From CALESS01 sp964405455 (GTDB taxonomy: Bacteria > Chloroflexota > Anaerolineae > Anaerolineales > Anaerolineaceae), in contig CAYOOA010000007.1 of assembly GCA_964405455.1 (NCBI GenBank), positions 7,897-71,896 of the forward strand: a stretch of DNA of 64,000 nt, given 5' to 3'. Every line of letters begins with the position of its first letter. Position 1 is the stretch's first letter. The notes under the pieces were generated by a model. The model was not told the origin of the DNA and made no database searches. It saw only the letters and a program-made list of their open reading frames with translations. The position numbers were made by a program, and so were the translations under genes. Positions 1 to 7,614 of the stretch are shown here, one piece after another.

Positions 1-177
1 TGGATGAGAACTGCCATAAAGGAGGATGAAATCCCAGAGATGGATCCCCGGCTGGCAACCTGGATTTTTCTGGGAATGTTATTCCCCTTTTTTTATCCCT
101 CGCAGATGCGAGGCTTGCCCGGGGTCGATGAGAATTTCATCATTGGTATCTTTATGGATGGGGTGCGGAAAAAATGA
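1..177 (+). CDS. TetR-like regulator, C-terminal fragment (partial)
   Basis: An open frame runs from the window edge to a TGA at 175-177 and encodes 58 residues. The 5' part lies outside the window. The tail ends in FMDGVRKK, which resembles the last helix of TetR/AcrR-family ligand-binding domains (these often end in a hydrophobic-x-x-G-hydrophobic-x-x pattern). The stop overlaps the ATG of the next gene (ATGA at 174-177), so the two are probably translationally coupled. With no DNA-binding domain visible the family call rests on the tail alone and is tentative. It could equally be another helical protein. Confidence 0.45.
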   Translation, partial: WMRTAIKEDEIPEMDPRLATWIFLGMLFPFFYPSQMRGLPGVDENFIIGIFMDGVRKK

Positions 178-860
178 ATTGGGAAAGACACAACCAGCAA
201 TTGATTGCCTGCCGCCGCTGCCCGCGCCTGGTGGAATGGCGCGAACGGATGGCGCGCGAAAAGCGGGCTGCCTTCCGGGATAGGGAGTACTGGGGTAAGC
301 CTGTCCCGGCCTTTGGCGACCCGGCCGCGCGCCTGCTAATCCTTGGCCTGGCGCCCGGGGCGCACGGCTCGAATCGCACCGGGCGGATGTTCACCGGCGA
401 TAGCTCTGGCATCTTCCTGTATGCAGCCCTGCACCGGGCTGGCTTTGCCAACCAGGATCACAGCGAACAAATTAACGACGGACTAACGTTGAAGGATGCC
501 ATGATCACAGCCGTGGGTCGCTGCGCTCCACCGGATAATAAGCCCACCCCACAGGAGTTGAGTAATTGCCGCCCCTGGCTGCTGGAAGAGTTGGATATGC
601 TGCCCCAATTGGAAGGCGTTGTGACTCTCGGAAAAATTGCTTTTGATGCAGCCTGGGATATCTACGGCAGCCGCTCCACTATACAATCACGGCCGGTTTT
701 TGCCCACGGAGCTTTTTATGAACTGGGGAACGGATTGCCCTGGCTGCTGGCCAGCTACCATCCCAGCCGTCAGAATACACAGACCGGCCGGTTAACGCCG
801 GCCATGTTTGATGCCATCTGGGAGAAAGCTTTCCAGTTGTTAATTGGGGAAAAAGATTGA
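174..860 (+). CDS. Family 5 uracil-DNA glycosylase (UdgB-like)
   Basis: The 228-residue protein removes uracil, and in this family other deaminated bases, from DNA as the first step of base-excision repair. The uracil-binding motif GLAPGAHGSNRTGRMFTGD lies near residues 57-75, and a distal SYHPSR motif near residue 198 completes the active site. Cys13 and Cys16 (CRRC), together with two later Cys residues in the CAPPDN...NCRPW stretch, match the four ligands of the 4Fe-4S cluster seen in families 4 and 5. The Ala-Pro-Gly-Ala form of motif A, with no Asp or Glu, is typical of family 5 rather than family 4. It starts inside the stop of the TetR-like gene. The cluster suggests purified enzyme would be oxygen-sensitive, which suits an anaerobe. 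Confidence 0.85.
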   Translation: MNWERHNQQLIACRRCPRLVEWRERMAREKRAAFRDREYWGKPVPAFGDPAARLLILGLAPGAHGSNRTGRMFTGDSSGIFLYAALHRAGFANQDHSEQINDGLTLKDAMITAVGRCAPPDNKPTPQELSNCRPWLLEELDMLPQLEGVVTLGKIAFDAAWDIYGSRSTIQSRPVFAHGAFYELGNGLPWLLASYHPSRQNTQTGRLTPAMFDAIWEKAFQLLIGEKD

Positions 861-950
861 GATGGGATTCATCCATTTTGTATAATCCTTGTATATAGAT
901 TACTGGATTCAAACGGTAATCGATTGTACAATCATGGGGTGAGGTGAACC

Positions 951-1688
951 ATGAAACGATTTAAATTACTCTGGCTGTTGCCTGTTATATTGCTAGTCCT
1001 GGTGGGCGGTTTCGTTTTTTGGGCGGAAACTCCATCCGTAGCGACTGCTGAAGCAGTGAATGCGCTGCAAAACAGTGCCGACGTCACCGTCCAGCGTGAA
1101 AATGGTTGGTACGTTTTCACCCCGACTGCAGCACAACCGCAAACCGGTTTTATTTTTTACCCCGGCGGGCGGGTGGATGCTCGCGCCTACGCCCTGGCCT
1201 TGCGTGAAATTTCTGCCCGGGGGTACCTGGTGGTGCTTGTGCCCATGCCCTTGAACCTGGCAGTGTTTGATCCGGCCGCAGCCAGGGATGTGCTGGCGGC
1301 TTTCCCCCAAATCCAACATTGGGTGGTTGGAGGTCATTCATTGGGTGGATCCATGGCGGCGAATTTCGCTGCAGCAAACCCGGCAAAAGTGCAGGGTTTG
1401 GTTTTTTGGGCCAGTTACCCGGCCTCCTCCGACGATTTGTCAAAATCACCCATCCTGGTCATCTCGATCTATGGTTCAGAGGACGGCCTGGCGACTGGAG
1501 AGAAGATTGCGGCGTCGAAAGCCTTGTTACCAGCCGATACGATTTGGGTGAAAATTGAAGGAGGAAATCATGCCCAGTTTGGCAGTTATGGCGTCCAACC
1601 GGGAGATAATCCGGCCTCCATCAACCCGGCTGAACAGCGCACCCAGGTTGTTGAAGCAACTTCAAATTTCCTGGCGGGTATAAAATAA
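951..1688 (+). CDS. Membrane-anchored alpha/beta hydrolase
   Basis: The 245-residue protein begins with one hydrophobic segment (about residues 5-25) after a short basic start, so it is probably anchored outside the membrane or secreted. The body is an alpha/beta-hydrolase fold of the Abhydrolase_5 type. GHSLGGS holds the nucleophile Ser, YGSEDGL carries the likely acid, and GGNHAQFG the His. An FYPGG strand-turn lies before the nucleophile. The substrate cannot be told from sequence. The gene is 7 nt upstream of a second, unrelated alpha/beta hydrolase and two genes upstream of the peroxiredoxin-like gene, so all three probably share a transcript. A GAGGTGAACC ribosome-binding region precedes the ATG. 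Confidence 0.8.
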   Translation: MKRFKLLWLLPVILLVLVGGFVFWAETPSVATAEAVNALQNSADVTVQRENGWYVFTPTAAQPQTGFIFYPGGRVDARAYALALREISARGYLVVLVPMPLNLAVFDPAAARDVLAAFPQIQHWVVGGHSLGGSMAANFAAANPAKVQGLVFWASYPASSDDLSKSPILVISIYGSEDGLATGEKIAASKALLPADTIWVKIEGGNHAQFGSYGVQPGDNPASINPAEQRTQVVEATSNFLAGIK

Positions 1689-1695
1689 AGATAAT

Positions 1696-2667
1696 ATGAA
1701 AATTCTCAAAATCATCGGCCTGGTACTGCTTGGGATCATCCTGCTCATCGCTATTGTGCCATTTTTGATCCCGATTCCACCCCTTGAAGATACAAAACCA
1801 GTGGCAGAATTGGCTGATCCGGACAGCCTTTTCGTCGACCTGGACGGCTTAACGGTTCATTACAAGAAAATGGGTGCAGGGGAGCCGATCTACATCCTGT
1901 TGCATGGGTTTGGAGCCAGCACCTATTCATGGCGTGAAGTCATGCCGACGCTTAGCCAGGCGGGTACCGTGATTGCCTACGACCGCCCGGCTTTTGGCTT
2001 GACCGACCGGCCCATGCCGGGAGAATGGCAGGGGCCAAGCCCGTACAGCTATGCCTACCAGACGGATATGGTTATCCGGCTGATGGATGCCCTGGGAATT
2101 GAAAAAGCCATCCTGGTGGGGAATTCAGCCGGCGGAACGGTGGCAGCTGCCGCGGCATTGAAGTACCCCCAACGAGTAACCGGCCTGGTCCTGGTGGACG
2201 CAGCCATCTATACGGACAATTCATCCTCACCTCTCCTGGGATGGCTGCTCAAGACGCCCCAGGCTAACCGCCTGGGCCCTTTATTCACGCGTAATATTCG
2301 CACCTGGGGGCTGGATTTTCTCAAAACCGCCTGGCATGATCCCTCCCGAATCACCCCGGAAATCTACGAGAATTACCAGAAGCCGCTGCAAGTGAACAAC
2401 TGGGATAAGGCCTTGTGGGAACTAACCCGTGATTCCGGCCGGGAGGATATCACCGGGAAACTGGATCAATTCCAGATGCCCGTCCTGGTCATCACCGGGG
2501 ACGATGATCGGATTGTGCCGACTGCGCAAAGCTTGGAACTGGCAGCTGCCATTCCGGGCAGCCAGCTAGCGGTGATTCCGGCCTGCGGCCACGTTCCCCA
2601 GGAGGAGTGCCCGCAGGCGTTTATGCAAGCCCTGCAAAAATTTGTAAATGAATCCATCATCCAGTAG
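1696..2667 (+). CDS. Alpha/beta hydrolase, epoxide hydrolase/haloalkane dehalogenase-like superfamily
   Basis: The 323-residue protein has an N-terminal membrane segment (about residues 4-26). An alpha/beta-hydrolase domain follows, with the oxyanion motif HGFGAS, the nucleophile elbow GNSAGG, an acid in the TGDDDRIVP region and a catalytic His in CGHVPQEE. A helical cap lies between the nucleophile and the acid. Hydrolases of this group include esterases, C-C bond hydrolases and lactonases, and I cannot choose among them. The stop at 2667 lies 7 nt before the ATG of the peroxiredoxin-like gene, which points to co-transcription. Confidence 0.82.
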   Translation: MKILKIIGLVLLGIILLIAIVPFLIPIPPLEDTKPVAELADPDSLFVDLDGLTVHYKKMGAGEPIYILLHGFGASTYSWREVMPTLSQAGTVIAYDRPAFGLTDRPMPGEWQGPSPYSYAYQTDMVIRLMDALGIEKAILVGNSAGGTVAAAAALKYPQRVTGLVLVDAAIYTDNSSSPLLGWLLKTPQANRLGPLFTRNIRTWGLDFLKTAWHDPSRITPEIYENYQKPLQVNNWDKALWELTRDSGREDITGKLDQFQMPVLVITGDDDRIVPTAQSLELAAAIPGSQLAVIPACGHVPQEECPQAFMQALQKFVNESIIQ

Positions 2668-2674
2668 AGGACAA

Positions 2675-3145
2675 ATGAAAAAGATTGAAAAGCAAACTCC
2701 TGCGCCCGACTTTATGCTGACCGACACCCGCGGTCAGACCATCCGGTTGGAAGATTTCAGAGGCCGGGTGGTTGTTCTGGTGTTGACGCGCGGCTTTGCC
2801 TGACCGTACTGCCGCGGGCATTTGGCGCAGTTGCGCCAGGATTATGCAGAATTTAACCGGCGGGGCGTGGAAATCCTGGTTCTCGGACCGGACGGTCCCA
2901 ACGCCTTTAAACGCTACTGGGAGGAAGAAAAGATGCCTTTCATTGGCATGGCGGATATCCGCTCGCAGGTGGCGGACCGCTACTACCAGGAGGTCAATCT
3001 ATTCAAATTCGGCCGCATGCCGGCATTGTTCGTGATTGACGGGCAAGGATTGGTTCGATACAGCCATTATGGAGATTCCATGTCGGATATCCCCGCCAAC
3101 CGGGATGTGCTGGCAGTCATCGATCAAATTATGCAGGAAGGCTGA
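2675..3145 (+). CDS. Peroxiredoxin-like selenoprotein candidate (in-frame TGA = Sec43, UPYC motif)
   Basis: Reading from the ATG at 2675, a thioredoxin-fold AhpC/TSA-type protein runs to the TGA at 3143-3145 with one internal TGA at 2801-2803 (codon 43). Both flanks are intact and in the same frame: TPAPDF and LEDFRGRVVVLVLTRGFA before it, PYCRGHLAQLR and MPALFVIDGQG after it. Relatives normally read RGF/W-x-C-P-Y-C-R here, so the TGA replaces the first Cys of CxxC and would give U-P-Y-C. A hairpin at 2821-2840 has six Watson-Crick pairs, two outer G-U pairs and an AGUU loop 25 nt after the UGA. This fits the bacterial SECIS pattern (G among the first two loop bases). selB is present at 55180. 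Length with Sec is 156 residues. The likely role is thiol/selenol peroxide or disulfide reduction. A point-mutated pseudogene is the alternative. Confidence 0.75.
2821..2840 (+). promoter_or_regulatory. Candidate bacterial SECIS hairpin downstream of the in-frame TGA
   Basis: The stem pairs 2823-2828 with 2833-2838 (UGGCGC/GCGCCA), and the loop AGUU is at 2829-2832. Two G-U pairs extend the stem outward, and GCA at 2818-2820 can pair with UGC at 2845-2847 below an internal bulge. The distance from the UGA to the apical loop (25 nt) and a G in the first two loop positions match the known bacterial SECIS consensus. It lies inside the coding region, as bacterial SECIS elements do. Confidence 0.6.
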
Positions 3146-3196
3146 TTCTTCCTCAAGTATTGCATCAATTCAGGATAGGAGAAAAGCTGACAGCAT

Positions 3197-3321
3197 ATGT
3201 CATTGCGAAAGAGCGAAGCGACTGGAGTAATCTACCTTTGAAATGTTTCTACCGGCAAACAGGAGGTTGCTTTACCCAGAGGGTACACTTCGGGCGCCCC
3301 TGACGGGGCTCGCAATGACAT
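3197..3321. repeat. Palindromic intergenic repeat with 12-bp terminal inverted repeats
   Basis: The element begins ATGTCATTGCGA (3197-3208) and ends TCGCAATGACAT (3310-3321), perfect inverted copies. Internal GAGCGAAGCGACT resembles the dispersed GTCATTGCGAG...GAAGCAATC repeats found between genes in many bacteria. It has no coding capacity and lies between convergent genes. It is probably a MITE or REP-like element. Copy number cannot be judged from one window. Confidence 0.65.
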
Positions 3322-3355
3322 CAGGTTGATTTCCCGAATTCCTGTTGAATAAACA

Positions 3356-3389
3356 AAAAGAGCGGATGGATTGGTCCATCCGCTCTTTT
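3356..3389. terminator. Bidirectional intrinsic terminator between the peroxiredoxin-like gene and eno
   Basis: A 15-bp perfect stem (AAAAGAGCGGATGGA and its complement) with a TTGG loop is flanked by A-rich and T-rich tails on either strand. It lies 15 nt past the eno stop on the minus strand and can also close the rightward transcript. Confidence 0.85.
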
Positions 3390-3403
3390 GATGGTTGAAA
3401 GGC

Positions 3404-4693
3404 TTAGCGCCGCAGGGCGTCCCAACCGGCGTAGGTGGCGGTTTCTTCCAGCTCGGCTTCGATGCGCAGGAGTTGGTTGTACTTGGCCACGCGGTCGGAG
3501 CGGGCGGGAGCGCCGGTCTTGATCTGGCCCATGTTGAGGGCGACGGCCAGATCGGCGATGGTTGAGTCTTCCGTCTCACCGGAGCGGTGGGAGGTGACGG
3601 CGCGCCAGCCGGCCCGCTGGCAGGTTTCGACTGCTTCGATGGTTTCGGTCAGGGTGCCGATCTGGTTCAGTTTGACCAGCAGGGCATTGGCGGCGTGTTC
3701 CTTGATGGCGCGGCGGACGCGGATCGGGTTGGTGACCAGCAGGTCGTCGCCGACGATTTGGATGCGACTGCCAAGTTCAGCGGTCATCAGCTTCCAGGCA
3801 TCCCAGTCATCCTGGGCCAGGCCGTCTTCGATGGAGACAATCGGGTATTGGTCCACCCAGTTCTTCCAGAAGCCAACCATTTCTTCGCCGGTCAGCATCT
3901 TGCCTTCCTTGCGCAGATTGTACTTCTTGGTTTCTTCGTCATAGAGTTCCGAGGCGGCAGGGTCAAGGGCGATGCAGACCTGCTCGCCGGGTTTGTAGCC
4001 AGCCTGGATGATGGCTTCGAGGATTACTTCCACAGCTTCGTGGTTGGCCTTCAGGGCGGGGGCGTATCCGCCTTCATCACCCACCAGGGTGATGTAACCT
4101 TTCTTCTTCAGGACGGTCTTCAGGGCGTGGTAGATTTCAGCGCCCCAGCGCAGGCCTTCCGCAAAGGAGGGAGCGCCGAGCGGCATGACCATGAATTCCT
4201 GGGCGTCGGTGGACTGCCAGGCAGTGTGGGCGCCGCCGTTGAGGATGTTCATCATCGGGACGGGCAGGACGTGGGCGTACACACCGCCAATATAGCGGTA
4301 GAGCGGCAGACCGAGCGAATTGGCGGCCGCCTTGGCCACAGCCAGCGAGGTGCCCAGCATGGCATTGGCGCCCAGGCGGGATTTATTGGGGGTGCCGTCC
4401 AGTTCCAACATGGCCATATCGATGGCGCGCTGCTCCACGGCATCATAGCCGAGCAGGGCGTCGGCAATATCGCCGTTGACGTTCTCTACCGCTTTCAGGG
4501 TGCCTTTGCCCAGGAAGCGGGATTTATCGCCATCGCGCAGCTCCAGGGCTTCATGGATACCGGTGGAGGCGCCGGAGGGAACCGCAGCCCGGCCCCAGGA
4601 ACCATCAGCCAGGATCACTTCCACTTCAACGGTGGGATTACCGCGTGAGTCGAGAACTTCCAATGCAGAAATTGATTCAATAATTGTTTCCAT
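3404..4693 (-). CDS. eno: Enolase
   Basis: Enolase interconverts 2-phosphoglycerate and phosphoenolpyruvate in glycolysis and gluconeogenesis. The protein carries SGASTGIHEA (mobile loop and metal region), MMNILNGGAHT, GDEGGYAP and the signature region LLVKLNQIGTLTE followed by SHRSGETEDS. The Lys and His residues of the active site appear in place. The open frame extends well upstream, but the family N-terminus begins at METIIESI. The ATG at 4693 has AAGGA eight nt upstream and gives 429 residues, the usual length. The stop is followed by a strong terminator. pyrG lies upstream on the same strand with about 100 nt between. Confidence 0.96.
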   Translation of the reverse strand: METIIESISALEVLDSRGNPTVEVEVILADGSWGRAAVPSGASTGIHEALELRDGDKSRFLGKGTLKAVENVNGDIADALLGYDAVEQRAIDMAMLELDGTPNKSRLGANAMLGTSLAVAKAAANSLGLPLYRYIGGVYAHVLPVPMMNILNGGAHTAWQSTDAQEFMVMPLGAPSFAEGLRWGAEIYHALKTVLKKKGYITLVGDEGGYAPALKANHEAVEVILEAIIQAGYKPGEQVCIALDPAASELYDEETKKYNLRKEGKMLTGEEMVGFWKNWVDQYPIVSIEDGLAQDDWDAWKLMTAELGSRIQIVGDDLLVTNPIRVRRAIKEHAANALLVKLNQIGTLTETIEAVETCQRAGWRAVTSHRSGETEDSTIADLAVALNMGQIKTGAPARSDRVAKYNQLLRIEAELEETATYAGWDALRR

Positions 4694-4790
4694 TTCCTTC
4701 ATCCTTATTGTTGAAATCCAGGCGATTTCTCGCCGGGTTAATTGTGCGGATTTGCACAAGTATAACCGAATTCCAATCCACCTGGGAGGA

Positions 4791-6440
4791 TTATTCCTCG
4801 TCGCTTCCCAGCTTGCCACTCTTGCGGAAAGGCACTCCGGCCCGCTCACAGGCTGCCCGCATGAAGGCGACAAACAGAGGGTGCGGTCGATTCGGTCGCG
4901 AAAGGAATTCCGGGTGGAATTGCGAAGCCAGCATGAAGGGATGATCGCGCAATTCGGCAATCTCCACCAACCGTCCATCCGGTGAAAGCCCGGAGAAAAG
5001 CATGCCGTGTTCTTCAAAAGCCTGGCGGTAGGCGTTGTTGAATTCAAAGCGGTGGCGGTGGCGCTCCTCGATTTGAGGTTGTTGGTAGGCAGTTGCGGCC
5101 TTGGTGCCCGGCACCAGCTGACAGGGATACAACCCCAGGCGCATGGTTCCGCCCATATCGGTGATGCCCTGCTGCTCGGGCATTAAATCAATCACGGGGT
5201 AAGGGGTATTGCGGTCGAATTCGGTGGAGTTGGCTTCTTCACTCTGGAAAATATGGCGGGCAAATTCGACCACCATGAGCTGCATGCCAAGGCATAAACC
5301 CAGGTAGGGGACCAGGTTTTCGCGGGCAAAGCGGGCAGCCTGGATCTTGCCTTCGATTCCGCGGCCGCCGAAGCCGCCGGGGACAATGATTCCGTTCATT
5401 TCACGGATTTCTTCCCAGTGCTTACCCTTTTCCACCTCGACGGAATGGATCCAGTGCAAGTCCAGTTCCACACCCAGGTGAAGGGCAGCATGGGTCAAGG
5501 CCTCGCGGACACTCATATAAGCATCATGTAATTCGACGTATTTCCCCACCAGGCCAATCGAGACTTTGGGTTTCTGGCGGCGCACCTCGCGGACGAGGTT
5601 CTGCCATTCAGACCAATCCGGTGTCTCGCGCGGCTGCAAGCCCAATCGGTGCAGGATGTAATCCCCGACGCCAGCTTTTTCCAGCAGTAGGGGCACCTCG
5701 TACAGCACTGAAGTGGTTTCCATCGGGATGACGGCTCTTTTATCGACATCGCAAAACAGGGCGATCTTTTCCCGCATGCTTTCATCCATCGGGTAATCCG
5801 AGCGGGCCACGATCATATCCGGGGCGATACCAATGGAGCGAACCTCCGCCACGGAGTGCTGAGTCGGTTTGGTTTTCAGTTCACCGGTCGCCCCGATATA
5901 AGGTAACCAGGTGACGTGGATGAACATGGTATTTTCGCGGCCAACATCATTTCGCAACTGGCGCAGCGCTTCCAGGAAGGGCAGGGATTCGATATCGCCC
6001 ACCGTGCCGCCAACCTCCACCAATACAATCTCTGCACCGGTGGACTTGGAAACCAGGCCAATGCGGCGCTTGATTTCATTCGTTATGTGTGGAATGACCT
6101 GGATGGTGCCGCCCAGGTAATCTCCGCGGCGTTCTTTGGCGATCACCTCGGCATAGACCTGCCCGGTGGTAATGTTGCAGACCCGGCTTAAGCGGTTATC
6201 AATAAAGCGTTCGTAGTGGCCCAGGTCCAGGTCGGTTTCTGCGCCGTCGTCCAACACATACACTTCACCGTGCTGGTAGGGACTCATGGTCCCCGGGTCC
6301 ACGTTGATGTATGGATCCAGCTTTTGCACCGCGACTGCAAAACCGCGTTCTTTTAGCAACCGGCCGATTGCAGCTGCAGTCACGCCTTTGCCGACTGAGC
6401 TAACCACGCCGCCGGTGAAGAAAATATACTTGGTTGGCAT
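4791..6440 (-). CDS. pyrG: CTP synthase
   Basis: The enzyme aminates UTP to CTP using glutamine and ATP. The N-terminal amidoligase domain has FFTGGVVSSVGKG (P-loop region). The C-terminal class I glutamine amidotransferase has the nucleophile motif LGLCLGMQ and the distal FHPEF His-Glu pair. Three in-frame starts lie close together (GTG 6446, ATG 6443, ATG 6440). I chose 6440 because GAGG lies seven nt upstream, while it is too close to the GTG. The protein of 549 residues is normal length. Confidence 0.95.
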   Translation of the reverse strand: MPTKYIFFTGGVVSSVGKGVTAAAIGRLLKERGFAVAVQKLDPYINVDPGTMSPYQHGEVYVLDDGAETDLDLGHYERFIDNRLSRVCNITTGQVYAEVIAKERRGDYLGGTIQVIPHITNEIKRRIGLVSKSTGAEIVLVEVGGTVGDIESLPFLEALRQLRNDVGRENTMFIHVTWLPYIGATGELKTKPTQHSVAEVRSIGIAPDMIVARSDYPMDESMREKIALFCDVDKRAVIPMETTSVLYEVPLLLEKAGVGDYILHRLGLQPRETPDWSEWQNLVREVRRQKPKVSIGLVGKYVELHDAYMSVREALTHAALHLGVELDLHWIHSVEVEKGKHWEEIREMNGIIVPGGFGGRGIEGKIQAARFARENLVPYLGLCLGMQLMVVEFARHIFQSEEANSTEFDRNTPYPVIDLMPEQQGITDMGGTMRLGLYPCQLVPGTKAATAYQQPQIEERHRHRFEFNNAYRQAFEEHGMLFSGLSPDGRLVEIAELRDHPFMLASQFHPEFLSRPNRPHPLFVAFMRAACERAGVPFRKSGKLGSDEE

Positions 6441-6559
6441 CATCACACCTCGTCAAGGTTCTTTGAAGAATGGAAAGGAGCGGTTATTGACGAAAATAAG
6501 ATTGTCTTGTCAAAATTATAACGTTTTTCCAGGCTTTATATCTCAATAAAAATAGAAGC

Positions 6560-6594
6560 GGGTCGGAAAGAAGTTGGTGGTTTCTTTCCGACCC
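6560..6594 (-). terminator. Intrinsic terminator of the S1-domain gene
   Basis: A 13-bp stem (GGGTCGGAAAGAA and its complement) with a 9-nt loop is followed on the minus strand by a T-rich run at 6548-6555. It lies about 30 nt after the stop of the S1-domain gene and upstream of pyrG. Confidence 0.85.
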
Positions 6595-6623
6595 GGTCTT
6601 TACACTCGATCGATCGAGTTCCC

Positions 6624-7511
6624 TTACGATTGCGGTTTGTTATCCAGTGTGCGGGAGAAGATTTCTTCCGTTTCCTGGGAAACGTTTTTGGCCTTGGGGC
6701 CGGTTTCACGCTGTTGCTTGCGGGATTTGGCCTTCTCCATGGCGGCGCGCAGGGCGATTTCCATGGCAGTTGGTTCAGCTTCCACGGGAGCCTGCTCTTC
6801 CAATCCGGCCAGCAATTCATCAGAGACTTCGGCTGCATTTCCAGCGCGCTTGCGCGGGGCTTTCTTTGGGGTCCGGCGGGGAGCTGCAGGAGCAGCGCCT
6901 TCGCCTGAAGCGGCGGCAGTCTGGCGAACGCGGGAGGGTCTCGGTTCCACCGGGCGAACTTCGACCGGTTCGGGCTCAACCTTTTCCGGTTCCGGCAGCA
7001 GGGCTTTCATGCTCAGTTTGATTTGTTTCTTCTTGCGGTTGACATCCAATACCAAGGCGTCGATTTCATCGCCTTCCTTGACCACATCACCGGGTTGGCG
7101 AACATATCCGTGAGCCATCTCGCTGATGTGAACCAGGCCGGGTCGTTCAGCGCCGATTTCTACAAAGACGCCAAACTTTTCCAGGCGAACGACCGTGCCG
7201 TGCACGTGCATATCTTTCTTGATCTCGCGCCACTCCAGGTCGAGGGGTTTGATCATGGTCAATTCGACGTGATCTTCTTTGACCTTCTTAACCCAGACTT
7301 CAACTTCCTGTCCAACCTGCAAGACATCTTCAACGCGTTTGATCGGTTCGTTGGTCGGCGAAACCAGCTGAGAGATGTGGATCACCGCCGGGACGCCAAC
7401 GCCGATGTCAATGACCGCACCTGCCAAGCTGATCTTGACCACCTTACCGGTAAAATGCTGTTTAACTTTGATTTCCGGGCGGTTGGATTCCGCTTCCATG
7501 CTTAATTCCAT
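6624..7511 (-). CDS. Two-S1-domain RNA-binding protein (ribosomal protein S1 homologue)
   Basis: The 295-residue protein contains two S1/OB-fold repeats: about residues 17-87 (TGKVVKI...GVPAVIHISQL) and 101-170 (HGTVVRLEKFGVFVEIG...GLVHISEM). A low-complexity Pro/Ala/Arg/Glu tail of about 120 residues follows. It may act as a short form of ribosomal protein S1 or a general-stress-protein-13-like translation factor. E. coli S1 has six repeats, so this is a short variant. The ATG at 7511 is preceded by GGAGAG. The gene is monocistronic between a terminator and a divergence-free upstream gap. Confidence 0.82.
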   Translation of the reverse strand: MELSMEAESNRPEIKVKQHFTGKVVKISLAGAVIDIGVGVPAVIHISQLVSPTNEPIKRVEDVLQVGQEVEVWVKKVKEDHVELTMIKPLDLEWREIKKDMHVHGTVVRLEKFGVFVEIGAERPGLVHISEMAHGYVRQPGDVVKEGDEIDALVLDVNRKKKQIKLSMKALLPEPEKVEPEPVEVRPVEPRPSRVRQTAAASGEGAAPAAPRRTPKKAPRKRAGNAAEVSDELLAGLEEQAPVEAEPTAMEIALRAAMEKAKSRKQQRETGPKAKNVSQETEEIFSRTLDNKPQS

Positions 7512-7614
7512 TAGAACTCTCCATAAGGTGTGATTTCAGCAAAGATGGATTATACCGCTTGTGAAAAAAACTGTCAATTAATTCATATGCTTCGATTTTC
7601 CAATGAATCAAGGT

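Noticed and set aside
2809..2830. Alternative hairpin CTGC-GC/GCGCAG right after the TGA as the SECIS element
   Set aside because: It needs a bulged C, its 9-nt loop begins too close to the UGA (12 nt), and it is weaker than the hairpin at 2821-2840.
2822..3145. Peroxiredoxin-like gene starting at Met near 2822 as a short protein
   Set aside because: That start would omit the first third of the thioredoxin fold and the active-site motif. The upstream frame is clearly homologous and continuous apart from one TGA.
3587..4648. Long plus-strand open frame opposite enolase
   Set aside because: It is a codon-bias shadow of eno with no family features or ribosome-binding site.
4694..5047. N-terminal extension of enolase up to 5047
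   Set aside because: It overlaps the 3' end of pyrG on the same strand, has no enolase homology, and a good ribosome-binding site marks 4693.
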